Part shown: positions 33,545-44,045 of the stretch, piece after piece
Position numbering within the stretch: the stretch's first letter is position 1
Layout of the letters: each line of letters opens with the position of its first letter
NCBI GenBank assembly: GCA_022495995.1
Contig: JAFEMH010002332.1
Location: 62,001-126,000 of the forward strand
Source of the DNA: Adenophora triphylla var. japonica
Lineage: Eukaryota > Streptophyta > Magnoliopsida > Asterales > Campanulaceae
Reading direction: 5' to 3'
DNA: 64,000 bases
Program-made: the position numbers and the translations under genes
Notes under the pieces: model-generated
Told to the model about the DNA's origin: nothing
Seen by the model: the letters and a program-made list of their open reading frames with translations, nothing else
The model's database searches: none

Positions 33545-34985
33545 GGGGCCAGATGTTGTTTCCTATTGTTGAAGGTCGCTGAGCTTGCCAGATTCAGTAA
33601 ATCCATACTTGGGGGTATCTCCCTCGAAGGCTAGCTCATCAGGATCTTCAAGCTCCTTCAATATAGTGTTGAAATTTACTGGCTCAATGGGAGGCACAAC
33701 CCAAGGCTCAACCTCCAACTCAGCATCCTCATCAGCTAAGGTAGCCAAATCATTATCGTTATACGGGATAAGGGGGTGAGCTTGATGAGCTGGGATGCCA
33801 TACTTTTCTTCTGAGGCCCACTTGGCCATCTGCTCAAGAGGTAGGTCGACTGAAGGATCAACGAAAATGCGGCGAGCCATATGACGGCGACCCACATCAA
33901 AAAATGACCTCGCCTGCTCAGTGACATAGTTATGACAATCGTCACTCTCCTTGTAAGCTTCACTAGCAGCCTTGACAGTAGATTCCATCTTTGTTTGGGC
34001 TTCTTCCTCCCATTGAAGTTGTCAGTTTGCTTGTCCAACATAGCAGTACTCTCTTCCAACATTTTGGTAGCCACTTCAAGATCATGATCAACCTTCTCCT
34101 TACCCGCCTTGATTGCAGTGAGCTCCTTCTGGACACCACCAAGCTTACCCTATGCCTCTTCTTTGTCCCTCAATGCATCATCCTTAACCAGCTTTATGAC
34201 TTCATAAGCGACGTCCAAATCAGAATGCTCTTCCTTCAACTTTGCATACTCTCCCTCCAGCTTATCTAGTTCATTAGACTTTCGATCCAGCATGGACTTG
34301 GCGAGCTTCTCCTGCTCCTCAGAGGCCTTCCAATAGCTCGTGGCTAGCTCGACCATAGCAAGAGCCTATAACAATCAAGCAAAAGGATCAAGACGGCTAA
34401 AAATAGGTTAGGGGAAATAGGAGAGCAAGATGAAAGATTAACAGATATGCCAAAAACTCCAAGTATTACCTCAGAATGAACAAGCCTCAACCTAGCTTTG
34501 AACATTTCAGCGGTCAAACCCTTGTCAGTAAATTTCTTAACCAGATCCTGGTCTGCAGCCCTCCTCACCTCCACCTGGCCATACTCAAGCTCAGGATACT
34601 CCACCCAAGAGCTATCCACCCCAGTGAGCAAAGTAACATCACTCAGCTTATCCACGCGAGCTTGAACTAGCTCGGGATATGAGACTTGAATAGTTAGAAG
34701 ATGAGAGCTAATGCTAACTGCCTTCCCTTTTTTAGATGGGGGGTTGGTCTTGGATTGTTTCTTCGTTGGAGAGGACGATCATCTTCATCCTCCTCCTCAC
34801 CTTCCAGATCGACTACGAGAGTCCTGGATCTAGTTCGAGGAGCTTCCTGCACTAGCTCCTATGCTGGCTTGCTCTCCACCTCAGCCCCAACATTAAGATT
34901 CTCTTGGGCCACCTCCTCTACCTTCTCCACCTCCACTTGGTCAAGTTCTTCCTCCTCAATAGGGATCAGCCCCTCAATCCAACTT
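33545..34985 (-). pseudogene. Antisense coiled-coil ORF (aORF) of element C
   Basis: Minus-strand coding sequence opposes pol. From the N-terminal side there is an acidic Ser/Glu/Asp-rich region (about 34985-34700), then MDKLSDVTLLTGVD and TDKGLTAEMFKARLRLVHSE. A GT donor follows near 34468, and an AG acceptor near 34366 leads into ELATSYWKASEEQEKLAKSM, a heptad-rich coiled coil. The C-terminal part (33988-33563) has FVDPSVDLPLEQMAKW and an acidic tail. Extra ORFs in this place and orientation are known in Tat elements, but their function is unknown. Frame changes near 34150 and 33990 suggest decay. Confidence 0.6.
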
Positions 34986-36371
34986 CACCAATTTCACCCA
35001 ATCACCAACTCAAAAACAAAAGAACCCAGCAAAATCAAATGAACTTCAACAAAATCAAAACCCAGAAAATACCAAAAATTCCAAAACACCACAATCAAAC
35101 GAACGTTCAAATGAACCTTCGCAAACACCACCAAATCCAATTCAACCCAGACCAACACTTCTAAATAAAAAATTTTCACCCAACCACCCAATCAATATCA
35201 AAATCACGAAAACTTCAATCCACCAAAACTATCAAAAGTAATCGACTCAGAAAAATAATCAACAACCAACTTTAATAATAAAACCAGCTCCAAACTACAC
35301 ACAACGCCAAGTAAATCAATCCCAACACACACTAACCCTCCAGATCTACAAACCACACCCCAAACTTACTAATCCACCGCCGGTAAACCTTCGAATGATG
35401 AAGAGGTTCAGGTCCCAGCAACGAAACCAATTGATGTTGCCAGGAATTTCCTCAATCAGCAACAACACCGTTGTAGTCCAATGTTGATACTTCCGGCTCC
35501 TTCTTCTCGCCTGCACACCAACAAACGTAACTAATTCGGGGGCGGCTCCGGAAGAGAAATCTGAAATGAGGAAGGGTGTTTCGTGTGTGTGGGTGAACGT
35601 ACCTTGGTAGGGATGACGATCCCTCATATATATACCCCCTTCCCTCGTGCTATGCACATGCCCTTGTCACGTGACTATCTCATGCGACCGTTAGCCTCTA
35701 ACTCCACGTGTCTTCATTCCATTGGTCAATTACGAGAATAAACTCAAAGCATGTGACGCTTTTTCTCTTACACACATCACTTTTCCCAATGTCAAACCGT
35801 TCCAGTGGGTCCCATTTCGTAGATATTTATATGCCGCCCTTTATGTGTCGCTCCCACTAGAATCTATCTCTCGCTGGATACGATTAACCGAGCACCAGGT
35901 CGCCTCATTCCATTATCTCGCCGTCTCACCTCGTTATCTCGCCATTCATCTTACATCGATATCTCGCCGCTCTCCTCACATTATCTCGCTTTCATTACCT
36001 TGAGCTTGCCTTTTAGTGAATTCGGCGGGATATCTCCGGACATACTTTTCGGCGGGATACACCTGGGCTATCTTTATCGCGATCCTATTTGGGCCTTTAC
36101 TCGCCTTAGGCCCACTTTGATCATTTCTCGCTTATGGACTTGGTACAAGCCCAACTCTTATTTTTGGGCAGCACCAATTGCATTACTTTTTAGCAAAAAA
36201 TATTATTAAAAATTGTAAAAAAAATCATATTAAATAAGTTATTTTATATTAAGCTTTAATATATTTATTATCATATAGAAAACCTAGCTAATTGTTAACA
36301 TGTATTATTGAATGTAGTTAAGGTAATAAAATTATATTAATTAAATATTTTGAGAATAACTTTTTAAACTT
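34986..36371. other. 3' end of element C, borders unresolved
   Basis: The first part (34990-35340) is A/C-rich and low in complexity. A minus-strand TATATATA (35627-35634), a consensus splice donor (AAG|GTACGT near 35608) and an acceptor (GTGTGCAG|GCG near 35514) suggest the promoter and first exon of the antisense ORF. The part at 35700-36200 has repeated TATCTCGCC motifs and probably belongs to the 3' LTR. The last 170 bp are AT-rich with nothing recognisable. Confidence 0.4.
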
Positions 36372-36374
36372 TTA

Positions 36375-37197
36375 GGGGGCGTTTGGTTAGTAGGAAACGG
36401 AGGGAATGGAATGGAGAATTCCATTGACTTCTTTCCTTCGCCCCGTTTGGTTCGTTGGAATGAGAGATTTTTCATTCCCGACGGAATGAAATTTCATTCC
36501 TTTCATATATGGAAGGAATGATGAATTCCTTCGGGAATGAAATTTTTTTTTTGACCGAAATACCCCCAAACTCAAACCACCCCTACCCCCTACCCACCCC
36601 CACCCATCCCCTGTCCTACCCCACCCCCACCCCACCCCTACCCCACCCCCACAAAATTTTTTTTTCTGCCTACCCCCACCCCACCCCCACCCCCACGAAA
36701 AAAATTAATTTTTTTTTCCGCCTACCCCCATCCATTACTGCCCTACCCCCCACCCCCACCTCCATGAATTTTTTTTTTGCCTACCCCCCATCCAGCCCTG
36801 TCCTACCCCCACAAAATTATTTTTTCTGCCTACCCCCCACCCCCCACCCCCATGAAAAAAAATATTTTTTACTCATTTTGCATACCCCCTACTTACCCAC
36901 CCCCCAGAAAAAAATATTTTTACTCATTTTGCATACCCCTACCTATCTTCCCACCCCCAAAAAAAATATTTTTTTAAAGGGTAAATTGGTCATTTTATAT
37001 GCTTTCATTCCATTCCTATAATTTATATTTTCAAACCAAACATGATTTGCCAAGGAATTGAATGACAATTTTATTCCATTCCGTGCCAACCAAACGGAGG
37101 GGTTTGACCAGTTTTTTTCCATTCCAATTCCTTAAGGAATTCAATTCCATTGACCATTCCATTCCTTCACTTTTTTTTCACCGAACCAAACGGCCCC
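36375..37197. mobile_element. Tourist/Harbinger-like MITE, with a second related one inside
   Basis: The ends GGGGGCGTTTGGTT and AACCAAACGGCCCC are inverted (13 of 14 match), and TTA target duplications stand at 36372-36374 and 37198-37200. Subterminal GGAATGG/CCATTCC motifs are numerous. A second pair of similar ends (CCCCGTTTGGTT at 36441 and AACCAAACGGAGGGG ending 37102) suggests a nested relative. The centre (36560-36965) is a C/A-rich minisatellite of CTACCCCCA units alternating with T/A runs. The Pro-rich ORF read through it is not a gene. Confidence 0.75.
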
Positions 37198-37259
37198 TTA
37201 ATAAAATATAGTTAGGAGGTGGTTGTGGTTCTGGGTTTGAGAGTGTTTTTTTATATATA

Positions 37260-37492
37260 CTCCCTCCGTCCCAAAATGTTTGTCCCATTTGACTTTTTTG
37301 TTGAACTTTGACCACAAATATATGACAATTTAATTATGTTCATGAAATTCTAAAAGCTCCTATTGATTCACCATTAATAATATTATCAACAACAACTTTT
37401 AGAATTTCATGAATATGATTAATCTCTCATAAATTTGTGGTCAAAGTTCAACAAAAAATTCAAATGAAATAAACATTTTGGAATGGAGGGAG
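37260..37492. mobile_element. Stowaway MITE
   Basis: The termini CTCCCTCCGTCCCAAAATG and CATTTTGGAATGGAGGGAG are inverted copies. They are flanked by TA dinucleotides (37258-37259 and 37493-37494), the Tc1/mariner target. The element is 233 bp, of typical size, with no coding capacity. Confidence 0.9.
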
Positions 37493-37606
37493 TATATTTT
37501 ATCTTAAATTTTGATGTTATTTTTGTTTAATTTGGGTTGGCTGGTTGAGATAGTAATGGTTATTCTTGTATTGTTTGTGAAGCTTGTTTTATTGGAGTAT
37601 TCACAA

Positions 37607-37970
37607 TAGGGATGGCCAAATCGGATCGGAATCGGAAAATCGAATCGAAATCGGACCTGAAAAGCCCGGAATCGGATCGAACCGGGGAGAAAACCGGAAC
37701 CGGATGAACCGGACCGGAGAACGACAAACCGGTTAAAGGTTGCCATTTTGATGAACCGGACCGAAAAAGCCTGGAACCGGATGAAACTTCCTTGGTTTTC
37801 AAGAGAACCGGACTGGAAAAGCCCGGAACCGGACCGAACCGGGGAGAAAATCGAAACCGAATGACCGGAACAGTGAGAAAATCGGGCCGATTAAGGGTCA
37901 CCTCCTCGCCGAACTGAAACCGACGATTTTCGGCCCGAAACCAAAATCGAACCGATTTTGGTCATCCCTA
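37607..37970. mobile_element. hAT-type MITE rich in CCGGAACCGG motifs
   Basis: The ends TAGGGATGGCCAAATCGG and CCGATTTTGGTCATCCCTA are inverted. Flanks ATTCACAA and ATCCAGAA match at 6 of 8 positions, as for an aged 8-bp hAT duplication. The body is built from repeated AACCGGA, ATCGGAAC and AGCCCGGAA units and is GC-rich compared with its surroundings. ORFs across it are repeat translations. Confidence 0.7.
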
Positions 37971-38149
37971 ATCCAGAATAGTAGAGATCTTTTGAAAATA
38001 TTTTTTATGCCTTCCACATGGCATATACTCACCAAATCAATAAGTAAAAAATCAAAGATTTTTTTTTCACAATGGTGGATCTTTTTTTTCTCTAGGGTTG
38101 GTTTTATAAAAAATGCGTTTTTTTTTTCTAAACTTAAGAAAAAATGATT

Positions 38150-38470
38150 TTTACACTGACACTTAATAATACATGCACTGTCACTCTTCACAATGTCACT
38201 TTTTTATACTAATACTGGCACTTTTTTACCCTACAATGGCACTCTTTATACTGACACTTAATATACATGCACTAGCACTCTTTACACTGTACTTTGTTAT
38301 ATTAACACTGGCACTTTATTACACTAACACTGACACTTTTTTACACTGACACTTAATATATATGCACTGGCACTCTTTACACTGACACTTTGTTACACTA
38401 ACACTGACACTTTTTTACACTGCCACTTTGTTACACTAACACTGGCACTTTGTTACACTAACACTGCACT
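38150..38470. repeat. Minisatellite of CACTGACACTTTTTTACACT-like units
   Basis: This is a degenerate tandem array with a unit of about 20 bp (CACTGGCACTTTGTTACACTAA and variants), about 15 copies. Both borders carry a palindromic TTCTAARCTTAAGAA motif next to GCGTTTTTT (38105-38145 and 38485-38520), so the array may sit within a small inverted-repeat element. Confidence 0.7.
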
Positions 38471-38759
38471 AGCGGGAAAAACGAAATACGTTTTTTCTAA
38501 GCTTAAGAAGAAAAGCGTTTTTTGTAAGATTTTGACTTTTCTAACATGGAAAATTGATGAAATTTTATGCAAATGCTAATAAGAATATTTTTTTAAGAGC
38601 TTTTAATAAAAAGAGTTGATCTTTAGTAAATAGCCTTTTAACTAACTCCACAATGGCAAAATTCATTAAAATAAAAAGCTCCAAACACTTTCCATTGAGT
38701 TGCTCTTAAAGCTTTTATTGTTGTAATAACGTAATTATTAATGTGTTGAGGCAATCTAT
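38471..38759. other. AT-rich stretch, nothing recognised
   Basis: Apart from the palindrome at its left edge, this has no coding potential, terminal repeats or RNA-like features that I can see. Confidence 0.5.
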
Positions 38760-39720
38760 CTTATAATAAGACAAACAATGAAAAAATATTGGGATAAAAA
38801 AAAAGATTTACATTTAGCTTTTAATTATTTGGAGAACACGTATGATAAAGTGTTAATAGAGGTACTTCGGTAAGCTTTATCAAATAAAGACGTTTCAAAT
38901 AAATATATTGATATTATCAAGGATATGATAATGAATTTAGTACTATTGTACGGACTAGTGTTGGGAATATAGAAGATTTCCTATTATGATTGTAGTGTAT
39001 CAAGGTTCTCCACTTATTCTCTTTCTCTTTGCTATAATAAAGGACGAATTGACGAGGTCAATACAAGATAATAACCATGGTGTATATTGTTCACAGATGA
39101 TATTGTGCTGATTGATAAGACAAAAGAGGGTGTTAAATTGGAGTTGTGCATACACACTTTGAAATCTTGAGATTTTACACCAATCAGAAGTAATACTGAA
39201 TATTTGAATTGTAAGTTTAGCAGAGTTGGAAGCAGTGAGGCATGTGTGATCACATTCGGTGGAAAGATTGTTCAAGATTCTGAATTTTTTTTGCTATCAT
39301 GTATCGATTATTCAAAAGAATGGAAAATTGGATAGAGATGTGATTTATAAGATTAAAGTAGGGTGGTTGAAGTTGAAAAGGGCTACAAGATTTCTATTTG
39401 ATCCCGGCATGCCCCCATAGATTAGAGGAAAAATTCTACCGCACGTCAATTAGGTCGGCACTAATTTATGGCACTGAATGTTTGGCCGTGAAACAGTGTC
39501 ACGTTTATAAGATAAATGTATCGCAGATGCGTATGCTACGATTGATTAGTGGGTATACAATAAATGATCGATTGATAAATGAGGTGATTAGGGGTAAATT
39601 AGGAGTTGCACTTATTAAGGATAAAATGAGGTAGAACCGTATAAGGTGGTTTGGTCATTTGAGACAGAGACTGAGTGACGCACCGGTTAGGAGTCTGAAA
39701 AGCTGAGAAGTGATAAAATG
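38760..39720 (+). pseudogene. RTE-type LINE reverse transcriptase remnant
   Basis: A scattered plus-strand reading matches the plant LINE RT C-terminal half. It starts with KDLHLAFNYLENTYDKV and KYIDIIKDM, then readable pieces follow in three frames. The best block is 39398-39634, with YGTECLAVKQCHV, QMRMLRLISGYTINDR and NEVIRGKLGVALIKDKMR, followed by RIRWFGHL after a stop. There are many stops and frame changes. The catalytic FADD region near 39090 reads FTDDIVLID, so one position differs. It is a dead copy. Confidence 0.7.
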
Positions 39721-39745
39721 GCGAGAGATAGGAGAATACCAAAGT

Positions 39746-39746
39746 A

Positions 39747-39788
<42 letters not shown>

Positions 39789-39790
39789 AG
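39746..39790. repeat. TA microsatellite at the 3' end of the LINE remnant
   Basis: This is a TATA run of about 45 bp with a single CA interruption. RTE-type LINEs often end in short simple repeats, which fits the position. Confidence 0.8.
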
Positions 39791-40436
39791 CTGAAGTGAA
39801 TAAGAACTATTTCTAAAAATAAAAATTTGGGTGGGAAAACTGAACTCCATTTCTGAAAATAAATTTGAGCTTTAATGTTTCTGGAAAATCTGAAAATTTG
39901 TTCACATTTAAATTGAATTGTAATTAAATATTAATTTGAGACATTGAATGGGCACCTAAAACAATGTTGTGAATATGACATTAATTATTACAAACGTGCT
40001 AACTAACACTGTAACACATTAACAACTTTCTGGAAAATGATGAAGGAAATTCATACAGTCAGTTTAATAATTTTCTGAAAAATGGGACCGTAGAAATAAA
40101 AAAATACTACACTAAAAAGCTTTAAAATAATGATGTAAATATTATAGATTCTTTTTTGCTTGTATCTGTTTACAAGTAGCTTTCCCTTTTATTTGTAACT
40201 CACCAGCTGCAATAGATTCTTGTGCAACTTTTGAATGACTTGATTCCATTCTTAGCTTGAGAGAAGCTCCACTAAACAGTCATATTTCAACTTCAGTCTT
40301 TACAATTCTATGCAACAGCTGAACTACTAACATTCTCACTTAATGAACCCGTTAATGAAATTTTATATAAAAAAAGTGAAAAGTATACTCATGCTATCAA
40401 ACACCATTTGGGGTTTTAACAAATCAATTTAAGGTA
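39791..40436. other. AT-rich stretch, nothing recognised
   Basis: No open frames of note, no paired terminal repeats and no RNA-like structures were found. Confidence 0.5.
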
Positions 40437-40604
40437 CTTCCTCCGTCCTTAAATGTTAGTAATGTTAGTCTCATTTGACTTTTCAAATATTTTAAGGTTA
40501 CATTATATGTTTTGGAAGTTTAATAATTTTGAAGCTTTAATTTTGAAATTGAGAAACTTTTTGAGACAAAGAAAAAGGAGATTATCATTTTGGGACAGAG
40601 AGAG
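40437..40604. mobile_element. Stowaway-like MITE (decayed)
   Basis: Left end CTTCCTCCGTCCTTAAATG pairs imperfectly with right end CATTTTGGGACAGAGAGAG. TA flanks stand at 40435-40436 and 40605-40606. Its 168 bp fit the family size. Confidence 0.65.
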
Positions 40605-41478
40605 TACAAGTTTTGATTTATAAAGAAAGGGAGGAGGTTTCTGTTAGTGGTTCGTAGAGGGAGTTTTATAAAATGAGAGATATACATAAAATATGTTTAC
40701 TTCAAATAAAGGAAACATAAAAGCTCTAAAAAAAAAAAAAAAACTATGTTGGCCCAAGTGGCTCGATGAATTGCCTAAATAAGCCTAATCTGACAAAAAA
40801 AAAAAAAAACTATTTTGCTATAAATACCATACCAACAATCGCACCGATTTTGTTACTGAAACGGTACGTACCGGTAACGGATTGCACCGGCGTACTATAT
40901 CGAATTTATCTCACTTTCATTAGTTTTTTTAATTTTACATGAAAATGTAACAATTTTTCTTCTAAAATGTAACATTTTTTCTTGCAAAGTAAATGTAACA
41001 TTTTTAATGAAGAAATGTAATACTTTTTTTTTTTTTTTTATGAAATGTAATGGTTTTTCTTCTAAATGTAACTTTTTTTCTTTGAAAATGTAACTTTTTT
41101 TCCTTCAAAATATTATTATATTTTATCATAAAACTCTTACATTAAGACAAAAATAAATGATACATTCCTTTATTATAAGTGTTACATTTGTTTCGATTCA
41201 ATACTTTCATTGCAAGTGTTATCATAAAACTTATATTTTCATTCTCAATTTTTAAATTCATATAATAATCATATTTGCTTCGATTCAATACTTTCATGTG
41301 TTAGAGTTAACAAATACCTCTATTTTGTTTCTTTTGTTTAAATCTTTCAAAATTTGTAATTTTGTTTGTTAATTTCAAATATATTTTTTTTTTAGAATGC
41401 AACAATTTTAAAATTATTTTATAAATTAGTTGTTATATAGTAGTTATTTTATTTTTATAATTTGTCAAACTTTTTTTA
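40605..41478. other. AT-rich stretch with AATGTAACATTTTTT repeats, probable Helitron body
   Basis: Between two A-runs (about 40725-40742 and 40796-40810) and the Helitron terminus are many copies of an AAATGTAACATTTTTTCTTC-like motif (40935-41110). A 5' TC border for the Helitron could not be fixed. Confidence 0.4.
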
Positions 41479-41509
41479 CCGTGCATTTAATGCACGGGTG
41501 GCATACTAG
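41479..41509 (+). mobile_element. Helitron 3' terminus
   Basis: A 9-bp perfect stem (CCGTGCATT, one central T, AATGCACGG at 41479-41497) is followed 8 bases later by CTAG (41506-41509) and a T. A hairpin close to a CTRR end followed by T is the hallmark of Helitron 3' ends. The 5' end is not identified and no Rep/helicase sequence is present, so this is a non-autonomous copy. Confidence 0.7.
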
Positions 41510-41897
41510 TTTACTTTAATTTGATGAAAATACGAAATTGAATAGGTCGGGGTGGAAGACAAAAATTCATGTGGCTGATGGAGGTTACTTTTTTTATTTT
41601 TTTATTATATTACTATTATTATTTTCATTTTCTCTATTTATTATTTTATTATCAATATTTATATTATTTTCTTCTTCTTCTTCTTCTTCTTCTCCTTTCA
41701 TTTTCTATTTTCTATTTTCTATTTTTTTTCTTATTTTCTTTTTTTAACTTATTTTTTTCTTACATCTTTTCTTTCACGATAATGACATACGAGGATTTAT
41801 GTTAGTCAACCTCAAATTATTTTGTGACTAAGTCTTTGTTGTTATTGTTGCACATTAACACGCTTTCTTGTATTTATTTTCCATGGAAGCAATGCTA
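41510..41897. other. T-rich stretch with CTT microsatellite
   Basis: A (CTT)n run lies at 41671-41696, followed by TTTTCTATTTT repeats. The Phe-rich ORFs in this stretch are low-complexity translations. Confidence 0.6.
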
Positions 41898-41902
41898 ACT
41901 CC

Positions 41903-42198
41903 TATTAGGAATATAATTTCATTATATTTTATTCAAGTATATATTGTTATATATTAGATTAGGAAACACAATCCTTGTATTAGATTAGGAAATACAATCT
42001 TAGAAACCTTCTCCTTCTAGGAGATTAATCCTTGTATTAGATTAGGAAACATAATCTTAGAAACCTTCTCCTTCTAGGAGATTCCTCATTGTAATTCTAT
42101 AAATAATCATCTCTAGCTTCATAATCAATTGAGTCATTCAATTCAATTCCTCTCTTTCCTGTTTTGATTGACTTCATCTAACTCTCTTTATTCTTATA
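41903..42198 (+). repeat. Left LTR of element F
   Basis: This 296-bp LTR contains two internal copies of a segment with CCTTGTATTAGATTAGGAAA and CTTCTCCTTCTAGGAGATT (itself an inverted repeat). It differs from the right LTR at a handful of substitutions. Confidence 0.9.
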
Positions 42199-42674
42199 TG
42201 GTATCAAATCATTAAGATCCATAGAAGAACTTCTCCGCGAAACCCTAGCGACAAAACCCTTGGCCGAAACTCTCACCCTCTCTACCTCCTACACCACTGC
42301 CCCACACCACTCTCAAATACAACCAACCTCGGCAAATCCCACCAAAATACAAGTTTTTTATTCTTCTTCTTTTTTTTTTTTATCCTAAACTCCTAAAGGT
42401 ACTTCTTTTTCTTCTTCTTTTTCTTAACTCTCTTCTTCTTCCAATTCTAATACTTCTCTCAACTTATTTTCTCAAATTATTTTTCTCAAATTGACACTCT
42501 TTCTCAAATTGGTCATCTCTTTGGCCACTTCAAAAAAAAAAAAATTCTTCTTCTTAATTTTTTTCTTATCTCAATGTAACGTTGAGTATTATTTCTCCCC
42601 CTCATATTTTTTTAACTCAATGTAACGTTGAGTATTTTTTTTTCTCCACTTTACTCAACCTCCCTTTGAAAAAT

Positions 42675-42870
42675 CCAAATCAAAGTCGTCCTTGTGACGT
42701 AAAACAAAACCCAAACCAAAGTCGTGCGTGTGACGTAAAACTCATAACCCAAACCAAAGTCGTCCGTGTGACGTAAAACTCATAACCCAAACCAAAGTCG
42801 TCCGTGTGACGTAAAACTCAAAACCCAAACCAAAGTCGTCCGTGTGACGTAAAACTCATAACCCAAACCA
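42675..42870 (+). repeat. Five tandem 38-bp repeats inside element F
   Basis: Units with CAAAGTCGTCCGTGTGACGT start at 42681, 42717, 42755, 42793 and 42831 (spacing 36, 38, 38, 38). Each holds a GTCGTCCGTGTGACG core. The stretch before it (42350-42660) is T/C-rich. A GC palindrome pair (GCACGACCGTGC twice, 43010-43047) follows. Confidence 0.85.
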
Positions 42871-43826
42871 AAATTTCTCGTCGTTACGACGTAAAATAAA
42901 CCTTCAAACCCAATTCTTTGTCGAGACATAAAATCGTCGTTGAGACGTAGTCGATGAGACACAAAATTCCTCAAAAAATAAATAAATAATAATAATCAAC
43001 AATGGCCGCACGACCGTGCGTGCAAATTGGCACGACCGTGCAAACTGGGCAGTAGCTTCAGCAACAACAAATCACTACTAGAAAATCATTGTTTAGCCAC
43101 CGCAATATCAGTGGCTAACCTTCCAAGTTAGTGGCTAAATTTAGGATAGCTACTGAAATATTCTGTTACAAATCAGTGGTTAAATGCACGTAGCTAAATT
43201 AGTAATCGAGAATTTAGCGGCAAAAAGTGCAACAGAAAATCGGTGGCCATTTTATATTTTTGCAGTTACAAATTATGATTTACGGAATTTAAGAAAAATT
43301 GGTTGCTAAATTTTCTACTGATGAGCAACAAATCTTCTGTAGCTAAATTGGTTCTATGGAAGTTTCAAAATAATCAGTTGCTAAATTTTGCTACGTACAT
43401 ATCAACCATTTTCGGTGGCTAATGTAAATTATTTTAAATATTATAAATAGTTAATGATATTACATATTTAGCAACCATAATTTGGTGACTATATCAGCAA
43501 CTACATTTTGGTTGCAAATCATGTGGCTAAATAATCTATTTGTAACAACCAATCACCACATGCACACTCACACACATACACACACATATATAATAAAAAG
43601 CTAAATCAAAGCATGTGAAATAAATACTCGAATACTTTTAAATAAAATATCAAATCATTCTAATTCAAATAAAAAAATAATGTCATACTAAATGAAAAAC
43701 TAATCCAAGTAAAAAGTAATGTCGAACTAAATAAAAACTAATTCAAATAAGCAATCGATAATGTCATGCTAAACAAATTGAGAAGGGTGAGGTCATTCAA
43801 ACAAATGGAAGGTGGTCAAGAAGTAT

Positions 43827-44045
43827 CTAACACCCATCAGGATGAGATGGATTGATATTAGGCTGAGATGACAATTTTGCTAGTTGTTCTTGCATATCTT
43901 TGTGAGACTGTAACAGTATCCTTTGGGTCTCCATCATTGCATCCATGTTGGTACGCATCTCTTGCACCTGACGTAGTGCCTCCGTTTCTCTACGTCGAGC
44001 CTCCTCCACAATTTGTGCTTCCTCGTGTGATATTGGGTTAGACAT
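43827..44045 (-). pseudogene. C-terminal coiled-coil exon of a CACTA accessory protein (G)
   Basis: This is a 72-residue minus frame (SNPISHEEAQIVEEARRRE, then MRTNMDAMMETQRILLQ and DMQEQLAKLSSQ), charged and heptad-like. It resembles the C-terminal coiled coil of plant En/Spm TnpA-like (Transposase_24) proteins. An upstream exon trace is at about 45860-45960. The remaining exons are not seen. Confidence 0.5.

Larger units (their letters stand above)
13808..36200 (+). mobile_element. Old Tat-lineage Ty3/Gypsy element C, interrupted by B and D
   Basis: Pol segments at 13808-14041, 22321-24958 and 32204-32778 are collinear and belong to one plus-strand element split by two insertions with target duplications. 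Its lineage is shown by two RNase H domains and by an antisense ORF between pol and the 3' end, both known Tat features. The 5' LTR and gag lie left of array A, outside the window. The right border is approximate: the 3' LTR should lie between about 35000 and 36200 but cannot be delimited without its partner. Confidence 0.7.

Noticed and set aside
35722..36209. Two plus-strand ORFs of 93 and 69 residues
   Set aside because: They are read through repeated TATCTCGCC motifs near the presumed 3' LTR of C. No family resemblance is seen.
36509..37021. 170-residue proline-rich ORF
   Set aside because: It is a translation of the C/A minisatellite inside a MITE.
37504..37901. Minus-strand ORFs across 37504-37901
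   Set aside because: They are repeat translations of the CGG-rich hAT-like MITE.
41538..41805. Phe/Leu/Ser-rich ORFs that look like membrane proteins
   Set aside because: They come from a T-rich and CTT-repeat stretch with no other coding evidence.
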